From NCBI RefSeq assembly GCF_030813505.1, contig NZ_JAUSUE010000007.1: a DNA stretch of 64,000 bases. The stretch is one strand, 5' to 3'. The translations under genes were made by a program, and so were the position numbers. How positions within the stretch are numbered: position 1 is the first letter of the stretch; each line of letters opens with the position of its first letter. Of this stretch, positions 25,278 through 33,367 are shown piece after piece. The DNA is from Pectinatus haikarae (lineage in GTDB: Bacteria > Bacillota > Negativicutes > Selenomonadales > Selenomonadaceae). Under the pieces are notes generated by a model. It was not told the DNA's origin and searched no databases. It saw only the letters and a list, made by a program, of their open reading frames with translations.

Positions 25278-26390
25278 ATGTCTGCCGAAACTTATCTGCA
25301 GGAAAAACAGCAGTATAATGACCTGAACTTCACAGATTTTCTCAATAAGGTAACAGAGGAAGACGTATTGCAGGTCCTGACAAAGAACAGAATCAGCCGC
25401 ATGGATTTTTTGAGGCTGCTTTCGCCTGCCGCCCAAAAACATCTGGAGGATATGGCGCAGCGTTCCCGCCGCGATACGATAAGAAACTTCGGGTATACTA
25501 TGCAGCTGTTTACGCCGATGTATATAGCCGACTATTGTGATAACTTGTGTGTATACTGCGGTTTTAATCACAATAATAAGATAAGCCGCCGCTGCCTTAC
25601 AATGGATGAGATCGCAAAAGAAGCGGAGAATATAACACAGACAGGACTCCGGAATATTTTGGTATTGACCGGTGAATCGCAAAAATACAGCCCGGTTGAT
25701 TATATTCTGGAAGCGGTGGAAGTCCTCAGAAAATATTTTGACAGTGTAGCCATTGAAGTTTATTCTTTTTCGGAAAAGGATTATATTCGTGCTGCGGATA
25801 CGGGCGTGGACGGAATGACAATGTTTCAGGAATGTTATGATAAAGACATATATGAGACACTCCACCCGGGCGGACCGAAAGCCGATTATGAATATCGGCT
25901 GGATGCGCCGGAGCGCGCCTGCCGTGCGGGTATCCGCAATGTGAATATAGGGGCGCTTCTGGGGCTTAATGAATGGCACGAAGAAGCGTTCTTTACGGGC
26001 GTTCATGCTGATTATCTGCAGCATAAATATAAGGATACGGAAATAGCTGTTTCTACACCGAGGATGCGCCCGTGTTCAGCTGGCTATGCGCCGCGTTCTA
26101 TAGTAAATGATATTGAACTCGTACAGTATATAACGGCGCTGCGGATTTTTTTGCCGCGGGCAGGAATTACTCTGTCAACAAGGGAAAAACCAAGAATGCG
26201 TGACCATTTGGTGAAAATGGGAATTACTAAAATATCCGGCGGCGTAACGGTCGCGGTCGGAGGCCATACAAAGGGAGAAGACGACGGACAATTTGAAATA
26301 TCCGATCAGCGGTCTGTCCCGCAAATGGCGCAAATGCTTTATGCTCAGGGATATCAGCCCGTGTATAAAGATTGGCAGACACTTATTTGA
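25278..26390 (+). CDS. thiH: Tyrosine lyase ThiH (radical SAM)
   Basis: A 370-residue radical SAM enzyme that splits tyrosine to give dehydroglycine for ThiG. The cluster motif CxxxCxxC is in DYCDNLCVYCGF. Other ThiH marks are VLTGESQKYSP, MFQECYDKDIYETLHPGGPK, RMRPCSAGY and a late STREKPRMRDHLVKMGITKISGG. ATG 25278 follows the thiG stop by one base, with GGGAGGAAG upstream. Presence of ThiH rather than the oxygen-using ThiO agrees with anaerobic life. Confidence 0.96.
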   Translation: MSAETYLQEKQQYNDLNFTDFLNKVTEEDVLQVLTKNRISRMDFLRLLSPAAQKHLEDMAQRSRRDTIRNFGYTMQLFTPMYIADYCDNLCVYCGFNHNNKISRRCLTMDEIAKEAENITQTGLRNILVLTGESQKYSPVDYILEAVEVLRKYFDSVAIEVYSFSEKDYIRAADTGVDGMTMFQECYDKDIYETLHPGGPKADYEYRLDAPERACRAGIRNVNIGALLGLNEWHEEAFFTGVHADYLQHKYKDTEIAVSTPRMRPCSAGYAPRSIVNDIELVQYITALRIFLPRAGITLSTREKPRMRDHLVKMGITKISGGVTVAVGGHTKGEDDGQFEISDQRSVPQMAQMLYAQGYQPVYKDWQTLI

Positions 26391-26504
26391 AGAATAGACG
26401 ATTAATGATAAATATTTGCAGGAATATCCCCGCCATACGCGAAATAGTTATACGATGTATGTTGGAACATTCATCGCATAATGTACTCACACAGGAGGAT
26501 ATTT

Positions 26505-27164
26505 ATGAATCTAAGAGCAGGCATGGAATCTTTTTTCAACACAGGAATTTACGGGATAACTGCTGAAAAAGTGTCAAACGGGCGTGACAATATTGAAGTG
26601 GTCCGCGAAATGCTTGAAGGAGGCATCAAATTTATCCAGTATCGTGAAAAAGAAAAGGATGCCCTTTCTCGTTACGAAGAATGTCTTATTTTGCGTGATA
26701 TGGTAAAACAGGCAGGCGGAGTTTTTATCATTGACGACTTTATAGATTTAGCTATAGCGGTTAATGCCGACGGTGTTCATATCGGGCAGGCTGATCTGCC
26801 TGTACATGTTGTGCGCAAGATGCTCGGCAGCGATAAATTGATCGGCTTGTCAACGCATAGCGCGGAAGAGCTGGAACGAGCCAATGAGTTAAAGAAATAT
26901 ATTGATTATATAGGCGTCGGTCCCATACATGCCACACCTACCAAAAAGGATGCTGTACCTGTGGGTATTGACTATCTTTCGTACGCTGCAAAAAATGCAC
27001 AGATGCCTTTTGTTGCCATAGGCGGCATAAAAGAGCATAATATTGATGAAGTCATCAGCGCGGGGGCAAAAACGGTAGCTGTGGTGAGCGACGTTGTCGG
27101 AGCCGAAAACATAAAAAGAAAAGTGGAAAAACTGCGGGAAAAAATGTTTTCCGGTATTCACTGA
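26505..27164 (+). CDS. thiE: Thiamine phosphate synthase
   Basis: A 219-residue TIM-barrel enzyme that couples thiazole phosphate with HMP pyrophosphate. Visible motifs are GIKFIQYREK, IIDDFIDLAIAVNADGVHIG, DYIGVGPIHATPTKKD with the thiazole-binding loop, and VAIGGI followed by VAVVSDVV. ATG 26505 follows GGAGG by 6 bases. The 114-base gap after thiH holds no gene I can support. The ThiE assignment is preferred to TenI because the substrate loops are intact. Confidence 0.94.
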   Translation: MNLRAGMESFFNTGIYGITAEKVSNGRDNIEVVREMLEGGIKFIQYREKEKDALSRYEECLILRDMVKQAGGVFIIDDFIDLAIAVNADGVHIGQADLPVHVVRKMLGSDKLIGLSTHSAEELERANELKKYIDYIGVGPIHATPTKKDAVPVGIDYLSYAAKNAQMPFVAIGGIKEHNIDEVISAGAKTVAVVSDVVGAENIKRKVEKLREKMFSGIH

Positions 27165-27187
27165 GGCTATATATTTTTTTAAATAAG

Positions 27188-27221
27188 GACGGATCGCCGA
27201 TGTTTCGGCGATCCGTCTTTT
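27188..27221 (+). terminator. Intrinsic terminator of thiamine operon
   Basis: A perfect 13-bp GC-rich stem (27188-27200 with 27205-27217, core GATCGCCGA) with TGTT loop and four T. It lies 24 bases after the thiE stop. Confidence 0.88.
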
Positions 27222-27224
27222 CCT

Positions 27225-27255
27225 GTGACAAACTGTCGGATTTATAGTATATAAT
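27225..27255 (+). promoter_or_regulatory. 19-bp-spacer promoter of uptake ATPase
   Basis: -35 GTGACA (27225-27230) and -10 TATAAT (27250-27255) with a 19-base spacer whose right half TTTATAGTA matches the permease promoter (TATATAGTT). The left half has ACTGT, giving a partial ACT/AGT dyad. Long spacers of 19-20 bases are typical of MerR-activated promoters. It is the weakest member of the four-promoter set. Confidence 0.5.
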
Positions 27256-27326
27256 GGATAAGATGCAGGCAAATTTAACAGTCGTACAATGAATATAAGA
27301 TATTACGCATACGGGAGGACATGCTT

Positions 27327-28151
27327 ATGAAATCAGCCGTAACTATAGAAAACATTGATATCGGTTATGGCAGGCATATTATATTGAATAATATAAACGC
27401 TGAAATAACGGCCGGACAATTTGTCGGCATTATCGGCTGCAATGGTTCGGGGAAAAGCACTCTGCTAAAAGCACTGAGAGGGCTTCAGCCTTTGAATAAA
27501 GGCAGAATCTCATATTTTGGCAGGGACATAAGGGCGCTGACAGCAAAACAGACTGCCCGTATGGCAGCCTATATGCAGCAAAATATAAATTTACAATTCA
27601 ATTATACAGGCAGGGATATCGTCTCAGCCGGACGATATCCGTATTTGGAGTGGTGGCAGAAAGAAAGCAGGGCAGATGAAGAATTGGTACAGGCCTGCTT
27701 GGAATATACGGGGACGAAGGATCTGCAGAATATACCTGTCAACGAAATTTCAGGCGGACAGAGACAGCGGATTTTTCTGGCAAAAGTTCTTGCACAAAAA
27801 ACACCGCTTATTTTTATGGATGAACCGACAGCCGGATTGGATATGGTTTACCAGGAAGAAACATTTCGCTTTACAAGAGAGCTGGCACAAAATGGTAAAA
27901 CGGTGTTCATGGTGGTTCATGAATTGAATCTGGCAGCCAGATATTGTGACAGGATAATGCTGCTGGGAGAAGGCAGGCTGCTTGACTATGGAGCACCTCA
28001 ACATATTTTTACGGAAAATATGTTGTCCAGGGCGTATAATACCGAGGTACAGATAGTGGAAAATCCGCTAACAGGCAGCTTGGAAATAACCGCGAAGGAG
28101 AACAGCCTTATCAGCAGAAAGGGAAAGGCACTCCTGAAAAAAATTTGCTGA
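27327..28151 (+). CDS. FecE/BtuD-type ABC transporter ATP-binding protein
   Basis: A 274-residue ATPase of the iron-siderophore, heme and cobalamin importer family. Walker A is GCNGSGKST (about 37-45), the Q-loop is MQQNINLQF, the signature is ISGGQRQRIF (about 142-150), Walker B is LIFMDEPT (about 161-168), and the switch His is in VVHELN. ATG 27327 is chosen because GGGAGG is 8 bases upstream; ATG 27321 is only 2 bases from it. It should pair with the permease at 33368 and the binding protein at 29227, although these are spread over 7 kb. Confidence 0.9.
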   Translation: MKSAVTIENIDIGYGRHIILNNINAEITAGQFVGIIGCNGSGKSTLLKALRGLQPLNKGRISYFGRDIRALTAKQTARMAAYMQQNINLQFNYTGRDIVSAGRYPYLEWWQKESRADEELVQACLEYTGTKDLQNIPVNEISGGQRQRIFLAKVLAQKTPLIFMDEPTAGLDMVYQEETFRFTRELAQNGKTVFMVVHELNLAARYCDRIMLLGEGRLLDYGAPQHIFTENMLSRAYNTEVQIVENPLTGSLEITAKENSLISRKGKALLKKIC

Positions 28152-28185
28152 ATAAACAGGTATTTTGTTTTTGCCGCTGATGGTG

Positions 28186-28216
28186 TTGACTGTATACAAG
28201 CTATATGCTTTATAAT
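28186..28216 (+). promoter_or_regulatory. 19-bp-spacer promoter of TIM-barrel/binding-protein unit
   Basis: -35 TTGACT (28186-28191), 19-base spacer, -10 TATAAT (28211-28216). The spacer contains an imperfect dyad TATA-C-AAGC-TATAT-GCTT-TATA that reaches into the -10. Base by base it resembles the receptor promoter at 31258 (TTGAC-n-GTATA, GCTATAT, TTTAT). The start of transcription would fall about 9 bases before the ATG of the TIM-barrel gene. Confidence 0.7.
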
Positions 28217-28231
28217 GGCTCTGTGATTATT

Positions 28232-29215
28232 ATGAAAAATTTATTAAATTATTGTGTTATTAAATGGTATGAAAATGATTTGGCGGCAAGAAATATCAGA
28301 CTGGAAGAATATTTGAGGCGATATGGGCTGGACGGAATAGAACAATTGATATATGGCACACATATTCCTATTCCTGATTACAGTAAAAGCACTGTCGGTG
28401 TGCATCTGGCATATTGGCCATATTGGCTCGATTTTTGGCGGGGCAATATAACCGTAGTAGAGGGACAATTCAAAAATAAGCAGGAAAAGCTTCGTTATTT
28501 TGGCGGAGCAGTAAATAAGAGTGAATGGCTGTCTGTGATAAGGAAAAATATAAAGATCGCATTGCGGCAAAGTCCTGAATATCTGGTGTGGCATGTGGCG
28601 GAATGCCGCCCGGCGGAAATGTACACCTTTTCATTCAGCTATAATGATGATGAAGTGCTGGAGGCGGCAGCGGAGGTTTTTAACTGTATAGACGAGTGTA
28701 TTCCCGATGATGTTTCAGTGTTCTTTGAGAATTTGTGGTGGCCGGGTTTGAGACTGCTTGACAAAAAATCGGTATGCAGGTTTTTTTCCTTGATAAAGAA
28801 AAAAAATGTGGGAATCATGCTTGATACGGGCCATTTGCTGAATACTGACAGCAAAATTGAAAATGAAAAACAGGCAGTCGAATATATAGCAAGCAGAATT
28901 TCGGCATTGGGCGCGGAAGCAGGCCGTATCAAAGGGGTGCACTTGAATTGTTCACTTTCAGGGAAATATCAGCAATCCTTCGGGCACTGCGCACCGCAAT
29001 GCATGGATCCGCATATATTGCTGAAACACGTAGTGGCAATAGATCAGCATATGCCTTTTACGCATACAGGCATAAAAAGAATATTGAAAATGATAAAGCC
29101 GGATTATCTTGTCAATGAGCTTAATTATAAAAATTTTTCTCAATTGGATATACTTTTGGCAAAGCAGCTGACGGCATGCGGGCTTTCAGGCAGCGGTGAA
29201 AAATATTCAGGTTAA
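28232..29215 (+). CDS. TIM-barrel protein of the xylose isomerase/AP endonuclease 2 fold
   Basis: A 327-residue protein starting MKNLLNYCVIKWYE. It shows the sugar-isomerase-like barrel pattern: YGLDGIEQLIYG, VGVHLAYWPYW, LVWHVAE (His about 121), VFFENLWWPG (Glu about 166), GIMLDTGHLLN (Asp about 198, His about 201) and GVHLNCS (His about 237), which fit a divalent-metal site. It has no signal peptide, so it is cytoplasmic. Its place inside an importer locus suggests it acts on the imported ligand, for example in releasing metal or opening the molecule, but that is inference. It has no clear ribosome site. It is followed 11 bases later by the binding protein. A sugar-phosphate isomerase role is the alternative. 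Confidence 0.75.
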   Translation: MKNLLNYCVIKWYENDLAARNIRLEEYLRRYGLDGIEQLIYGTHIPIPDYSKSTVGVHLAYWPYWLDFWRGNITVVEGQFKNKQEKLRYFGGAVNKSEWLSVIRKNIKIALRQSPEYLVWHVAECRPAEMYTFSFSYNDDEVLEAAAEVFNCIDECIPDDVSVFFENLWWPGLRLLDKKSVCRFFSLIKKKNVGIMLDTGHLLNTDSKIENEKQAVEYIASRISALGAEAGRIKGVHLNCSLSGKYQQSFGHCAPQCMDPHILLKHVVAIDQHMPFTHTGIKRILKMIKPDYLVNELNYKNFSQLDILLAKQLTACGLSGSGEKYSG

Positions 29216-29226
29216 GGGTGGAAAAA

Positions 29227-30231
29227 ATGACAAATTTGCGAAGACTGTTTTGCGGCACTGTGGTACTGGCGTTGTGCGTTTTTTTGATTATGGGCTGCGG
29301 TGTGAAAGAAGCGGAACATAATGGCGGGTCAGTATATTCGGTGACGGACAGCCGGGGCATGAAAGTGAACTTCGAGCAGAAACCGCAGAAAATTGTTACA
29401 CTTTCGATGAGTACGGATGAAATTGTATTAGGCTTAGTGAGACCGGATAAACTTGCCGCGGTGAATTATCTTTTGGATGATCCGGTAAGTTCTGCCATTC
29501 CGGATCTGGCCAAGAAAATTCCGACAAAGATCAAGAATCCTTCGGCAGAAGAAATTTTTGCTATGAAACCTGATTTGGTCATAATCCCCGATTGGAATAA
29601 TATTGAAATAGCTGATAGTCTCAGGGATCTTGGTCTAAAAGTCGTTGTGGTCCCCGGTGCAAAAAATATCGGGGAAGTGAAGGTCTCCGTACAGCTCATT
29701 GCGGATGCTTTGGGAGAACATGAGAAGGGAACAGAACTCATAGCTCTAATGGATGAAAAGATCAACGAAATAGAGAGCAAGGTTATTAAAATACCGCAGG
29801 AGGACAGGAAAAAAGTGGCTATTCTTTCCCTTATGCCGGGATACGGCGGCATAGGGTCTTCCTTTGATGATATATGCAAATATGCAGGGGTCGTGAATGG
29901 AATGGCTGATGAGGGACTGCATAATGGACAGCCCGTCAGCAAAGAAGAGCTGATAAAAATCAATCCGGATATTTTGTTTTTGCCGGCATATGCTGACCAT
30001 AATTCGGTTGATGCGAATGTGCGCAACGAAAAATATCTTGATGATCCGGCTCTGCAGGGGATAAATGCCATCAAAGAAAATAATCTTGTATATCCGCGGG
30101 AGAGTTATATTTATTCGGTATCGCAAAATATTGTTTTTGGTATACAGGAAATTGACCGCTGTGTTTATGGCAGTGTCTTTGACTTTCCGGATAAAGCGCA
30201 TTTGTCTGTTTCAGAGGAAGAGAGCAAATAA
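29227..30231 (+). CDS. FecB/BtuF-type periplasmic binding lipoprotein
   Basis: A 334-residue substrate-binding protein. Residues 1 to about 21 form a lipoprotein signal with lipobox IMGC, so it is lipid-anchored. The mature part has the cobalamin/Fe3+-siderophore (PeriBP) fold: SVTDSRGMKVNFEQKPQKIVTL in two pieces, DEIVLGL, KPDLVIIPDW and a long linking helix, then NPDILFLPAY. ATG 29227 follows AGGGTGG; the GTG at 29218 lies within that site. It would deliver ligand to the permease at 33368. Confidence 0.9.
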   Translation: MTNLRRLFCGTVVLALCVFLIMGCGVKEAEHNGGSVYSVTDSRGMKVNFEQKPQKIVTLSMSTDEIVLGLVRPDKLAAVNYLLDDPVSSAIPDLAKKIPTKIKNPSAEEIFAMKPDLVIIPDWNNIEIADSLRDLGLKVVVVPGAKNIGEVKVSVQLIADALGEHEKGTELIALMDEKINEIESKVIKIPQEDRKKVAILSLMPGYGGIGSSFDDICKYAGVVNGMADEGLHNGQPVSKEELIKINPDILFLPAYADHNSVDANVRNEKYLDDPALQGINAIKENNLVYPRESYIYSVSQNIVFGIQEIDRCVYGSVFDFPDKAHLSVSEEESK

Positions 30232-30250
30232 AAATATATACAGCAAATGC

Positions 30251-30280
30251 AAAAAAACTGCCGACTAGGCAGTTTTTTTT
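30251..30280. terminator. Bidirectional intrinsic terminator
   Basis: A 12-bp inverted repeat AAAAAAACTGCC / GGCAGTTTTTTT (30251-30262 and 30268-30279) with loop GACTA. It separates the binding-protein gene from the convergent MerR gene and covers the end of the latter. Confidence 0.85.
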
Positions 30281-31113
30281 GTGTGCTTAACACGAACGAT
30301 TACTCTGTTTACATAATTATCAATATCGGAGGTGACCCAGTGATTTTCCAGAGGAGATACGAAAATATCTCCCACAGGCTCAAGCTCGTTGACCCGCATA
30401 AATTTTTGCAGTAATTTTATTATTTCGTCAGTTTTTTTATAATATGATCCCTTAAATGACAACTTGAGATAAAGACCGGCAGGCCGCAGATATGTATTGG
30501 GTTTTGCTGTCCTGGAGTCATTGTCATAAACAGAATAAAAAGAAATGGCTTTCTGCGGATTGCCCTTGAAAAATTCATCGCGGTCGATGACCCAGCCAAC
30601 ATTTTTTTTGCTGAATTGTTTACAGGAAAATACATCGTAAACATGACGGGCAATTATTTTGATCAAATCCTTGCCTTTGATATGTCTGTCTATGCCGGTG
30701 AGACACAGAAGCCTGACAGGCTCATATGTCAGCAATACCTGATCAAGAATTGCCGTCTGCATCTGCAGTGTGTTTTCCATGACCAGGGTGAGGCTCTGAT
30801 GAACTTTTTCCAGTTTGCTGATTGCAAAAAGACATTTTTCGTCCTGCTTTTTAAGCAGCTTTATAAAGGCGGAAGGCGATTTGGCAGTCAGATATTCCTT
30901 GATGGTGGCTATTGGTATATCAAGCTTACGCAGATTGAGGATTATTTCCAAAGTCAGATATTGCTCTATGGCATAATGCCTGTAGCCGTTGCTGCTTACA
31001 AATTCAGGCTTTAAAAGATCTATCCTGTCATAATACAGAAGTGTCTGTTTAGGTATTTTGTAAAGTGCTGCCAATTCGCCGCTCGTAAAATAATTATCAC
31101 ATTTTTTATCCAT
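30265..31113 (-). CDS. MerR family regulator with effector domain (BmrR-like)
   Basis: A 282-residue regulator. The N-terminal winged helix-turn-helix (about 8-75) reads YFTSGELAALYKIPKQTLLY, then YDRIDLLKP and NGYRHY, as in MerR activators. A dimerisation helix follows (about 80-120). The C-terminal half (about 130-280) resembles GyrI/BmrR ligand-binding domains, so it would sense an organic molecule more likely than a bare metal ion; the conserved metal-binding Cys positions of MerR or CueR are not seen. It stands divergent from the TonB-dependent receptor in the centre of the uptake locus and is the natural controller of the four 19-bp-spacer promoters. Confidence 0.85.
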   Translation of the reverse strand: MDKKCDNYFTSGELAALYKIPKQTLLYYDRIDLLKPEFVSSNGYRHYAIEQYLTLEIILNLRKLDIPIATIKEYLTAKSPSAFIKLLKKQDEKCLFAISKLEKVHQSLTLVMENTLQMQTAILDQVLLTYEPVRLLCLTGIDRHIKGKDLIKIIARHVYDVFSCKQFSKKNVGWVIDRDEFFKGNPQKAISFYSVYDNDSRTAKPNTYLRPAGLYLKLSFKGSYYKKTDEIIKLLQKFMRVNELEPVGDIFVSPLENHWVTSDIDNYVNRVIVRVKHTKKTA

Positions 31114-31133
31114 TATTACACCTGTTAATTATA

Positions 31134-31168
31134 AATATAGCATATTGATCGATAACCAGTCAATCGAT
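31134..31168 (-). promoter_or_regulatory. merR-type regulator promoter with ATCGAT repeats
   Basis: Minus-strand -35 TTGACT (31163-31158) and -10 TATATT (31139-31134) have an 18-base spacer. Two ATCGAT hexamers (31148-31153 and 31163-31168) flank the -35, giving a 21-bp imperfect palindrome. The spacer also shares ATATGC with the TIM-barrel promoter. This fits autoregulation. Confidence 0.55.
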
Positions 31169-31257
31169 ATACAGGTCATCCGCAGATTAAGTTTGTATAT
31201 TTTTACAAATATGAGGGCAGAGTATATTCGATCCTGATAAATAGTGCTGTTATGCAA

Positions 31258-31288
31258 TTGACAGTATATTTGCTATATAGTTTATTAT
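31258..31288 (+). promoter_or_regulatory. 19-bp-spacer promoter of TonB-dependent receptor
   Basis: -35 TTGACA (31258-31263), 19-base spacer, -10 TATTAT (31283-31288). The spacer end TATATAGTT is identical to that of the permease promoter at 33289, and both share TTGACAGTA at the -35. An inverted ACAGTATA / TATATAGT pair is visible. Confidence 0.7.
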
Positions 31289-31334
31289 TTACAAGTATTT
31301 ATAATTATACTTTATGGAAGGATATGGTATATTC

Positions 31335-33281
31335 ATGAAGAATCATACAAACAAAAAAATTGTCTTAGCTGTTTGTATAGGCAGCAGTGTTTTATGGGAG
31401 GGGAATGCTGTAGCATCTGCCGATACGGCGCAGGCGTATAATTTTGATGACATAGTTGTCACGGCATCAAGGCTTTCTGAAAAAATTGCGGATACACCGG
31501 CTGATGTATATATTATAACGGCAAAAAATATTGCTGACAGACATTATCAAAGTGTGAGCGAAGCACTGGACAATGCTCCCGGTGTTATGGTTAAGCAGGG
31601 CGGATTTGGCGGCAGTGATCAGCACGTATTTATAAATGGTGACGATCGCGTCGTTATAATGGTCGACGGCAGACGGCTCAATCTTGACAAAGGCACAAGC
31701 GGACGGTCCGGTTTTGATATCAGTCTTCTGCCGGCACCGGACTTTATTGAAAAAATAGAAATAGTAAAGGGGATAGGTTCATCATTATACGGGTCCGATG
31801 CCGCTGCCGGGGTAATAAATATTATTACGAAAAGCGGTGCTGCCGATAAAATAACGCTGGATGCCAATACAGGATCATGGGGAACGCATAACTATTCAGC
31901 CTCGGTAAGCGGGAAGAAAAATAAAACAGGTTATTTTGTTACGCTGGCTAAATCCAGTCAGGATTATGTAAAATATAAAAATGCAAAAACCGGTGACAAT
32001 GAAAAATGGCCAAGTTCAGCCAACGATACACAAAGTGCCACAGTTAAATTGGATCAGGAAATAGGAAAGGATGATATGCTGACGTTCTATTTTTCACATT
32101 TGTTCAAAAACGGCAGAAAACCTTATCAATCTCCGGAAAGCATGTACGGCTATGCGCCGAATGACTGGGGAACAGATTTGGCGAATGATGTGTCGCTTAA
32201 GTACACATGGAATAAAAACAAGGAAAACAGCGGTTTTCTGCAGATATATAAAAATTATTATGCAGGTAATTTTGTAAGCGGCGGAGTACACAGCGAATAT
32301 GATGAAAAAAAGGAAGGCATTGACTTTCAGCAGAATATAGCGTTGAATGAAAGACATCAGATGGTAACAGGTCTGGAATGGCGTCAGTCCAGTGTGAACA
32401 GTCCCGCTATGTACGACGGAAGGGAAGGCAATATAAACAATAAGGCGGCATTTTTGCAGGATACGTGGAAAATAGATAACTCCTGGAGTATTACTGCGGG
32501 TGCGCGCTACGATAAGCATAATTATTTCGGTGATAAAACAACTCTGCATGCAGCAATCAATAAAAAATTCAATGCGGATAACAGAGCTTATTTTTCCTGG
32601 GGGCAGGTATTTAACGCACCGCAGGCCAATGATATGTTTTATTATTCACCGGGCGGATACGGTTATGGCTCGTATACGGGCAATCCAAATCTGAAGCCGG
32701 AGGAAGGCAATGTTTATACAGTTGGCTATGACAGCCAAATCAATGCAAAAACCGGTGCCGGGATGAGTGTTTTTTACAGTGATATAAAAAATGCTATTGA
32801 CTGGGCACCTGTTGACGCAGACAATACTTTAGGCGATTGGAAAGTGTCCAATGTTGACAGATTAAAAAAACGCGGTCTGACAATATATCTGAACCGTAAA
32901 ATTGACAGCAATTGGTCAGCAGATTTTAATTATACATATATAAAGAGCGAAAAAAGTGAAAGCGGCAGCGCATATGAAAGGGACGGAAATATACCGGCTA
33001 ATCAATATAAATTAGGGCTGAAATACAATAAGGATAAGTGGGATGCAGAAATTTACGGGCGTGGTGCCAGCGGAGCCGCAGAGTCAAAATATGTTGATTC
33101 GAAATGGTTGACGATTGATCTTGCGGCGCAATATAAATTAAATAGTAATGTTAATTTATATGCAAAAATCTATAATTTGACAAATGCGGCATATGCTGAA
33201 AGCGGCGGGATAACAGACGGCAGTTATAATTATCCTATGCCGGGGCGCAGCTTTCTGCTCGGCATGCAGTACAGTTTCTGA
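31335..33281 (+). CDS. TonB-dependent outer membrane receptor
   Basis: A 648-residue outer-membrane gated channel for siderophores, corrinoids or similar ligands. A signal peptide covers about 1-31. The plug domain (about 38-150) has the TonB-box-like FDDIVVTASR, then VSEALDNAPGVMV, GDDRVVIMVDGRRL, IEKIEIVKGIGSSLYGSDAA and GVINIITK. The rest is a 22-strand-type barrel with alternating aromatic strands, ending RSFLLGMQYSF with the terminal Phe needed for insertion. It is BtuB/CirA-like in size. I prefer ATG 31335 for the signal peptide; ATG 31314 is possible. Ligand not readable. Confidence 0.92.
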   Translation: MKNHTNKKIVLAVCIGSSVLWEGNAVASADTAQAYNFDDIVVTASRLSEKIADTPADVYIITAKNIADRHYQSVSEALDNAPGVMVKQGGFGGSDQHVFINGDDRVVIMVDGRRLNLDKGTSGRSGFDISLLPAPDFIEKIEIVKGIGSSLYGSDAAAGVINIITKSGAADKITLDANTGSWGTHNYSASVSGKKNKTGYFVTLAKSSQDYVKYKNAKTGDNEKWPSSANDTQSATVKLDQEIGKDDMLTFYFSHLFKNGRKPYQSPESMYGYAPNDWGTDLANDVSLKYTWNKNKENSGFLQIYKNYYAGNFVSGGVHSEYDEKKEGIDFQQNIALNERHQMVTGLEWRQSSVNSPAMYDGREGNINNKAAFLQDTWKIDNSWSITAGARYDKHNYFGDKTTLHAAINKKFNADNRAYFSWGQVFNAPQANDMFYYSPGGYGYGSYTGNPNLKPEEGNVYTVGYDSQINAKTGAGMSVFYSDIKNAIDWAPVDADNTLGDWKVSNVDRLKKRGLTIYLNRKIDSNWSADFNYTYIKSEKSESGSAYERDGNIPANQYKLGLKYNKDKWDAEIYGRGASGAAESKYVDSKWLTIDLAAQYKLNSNVNLYAKIYNLTNAAYAESGGITDGSYNYPMPGRSFLLGMQYSF

Positions 33282-33288
33282 AAGATAT

Positions 33289-33319
33289 TTGACAGTACAG
33301 CAGGTATATAGTTTATAAT
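33289..33319 (+). promoter_or_regulatory. 19-bp-spacer promoter of permease
   Basis: -35 TTGACA (33289-33294) and perfect -10 TATAAT (33314-33319) with a 19-base spacer ending TATATAGTT, as at 31258. A consensus -35 and -10 held at an overlong spacer is the hallmark of MerR-activated promoters. The transcript would start about 40 bases before the permease ATG. Confidence 0.72.
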
Positions 33320-33367
33320 AATCAATTCAGTAAAAATACTCAATATATATTCAATGGGGGAAAATAT

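Noticed and set aside
25245..26024. Long 259-codon open frame antisense to thiH
   Set aside because: It lies wholly opposite a well-conserved thiH with clear motifs, has biased composition and no recognisable domain. A shadow of codon bias.
26391..26504. Possible small Fur-like or other gene in the thiH-thiE gap
   Set aside because: A short open frame with a LTQEDIYE-like tail arises from the thiE ribosome site region and runs into thiE in another frame. It has no start signal of its own and no real domain.
31114..31334. Cobalamin riboswitch or Fur box before the TonB-dependent receptor
   Set aside because: No cobalamin-riboswitch core was found, and the AT-rich stretches do not give a convincing Fur palindrome. 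The visible structure is two promoters and ATCGAT repeats.
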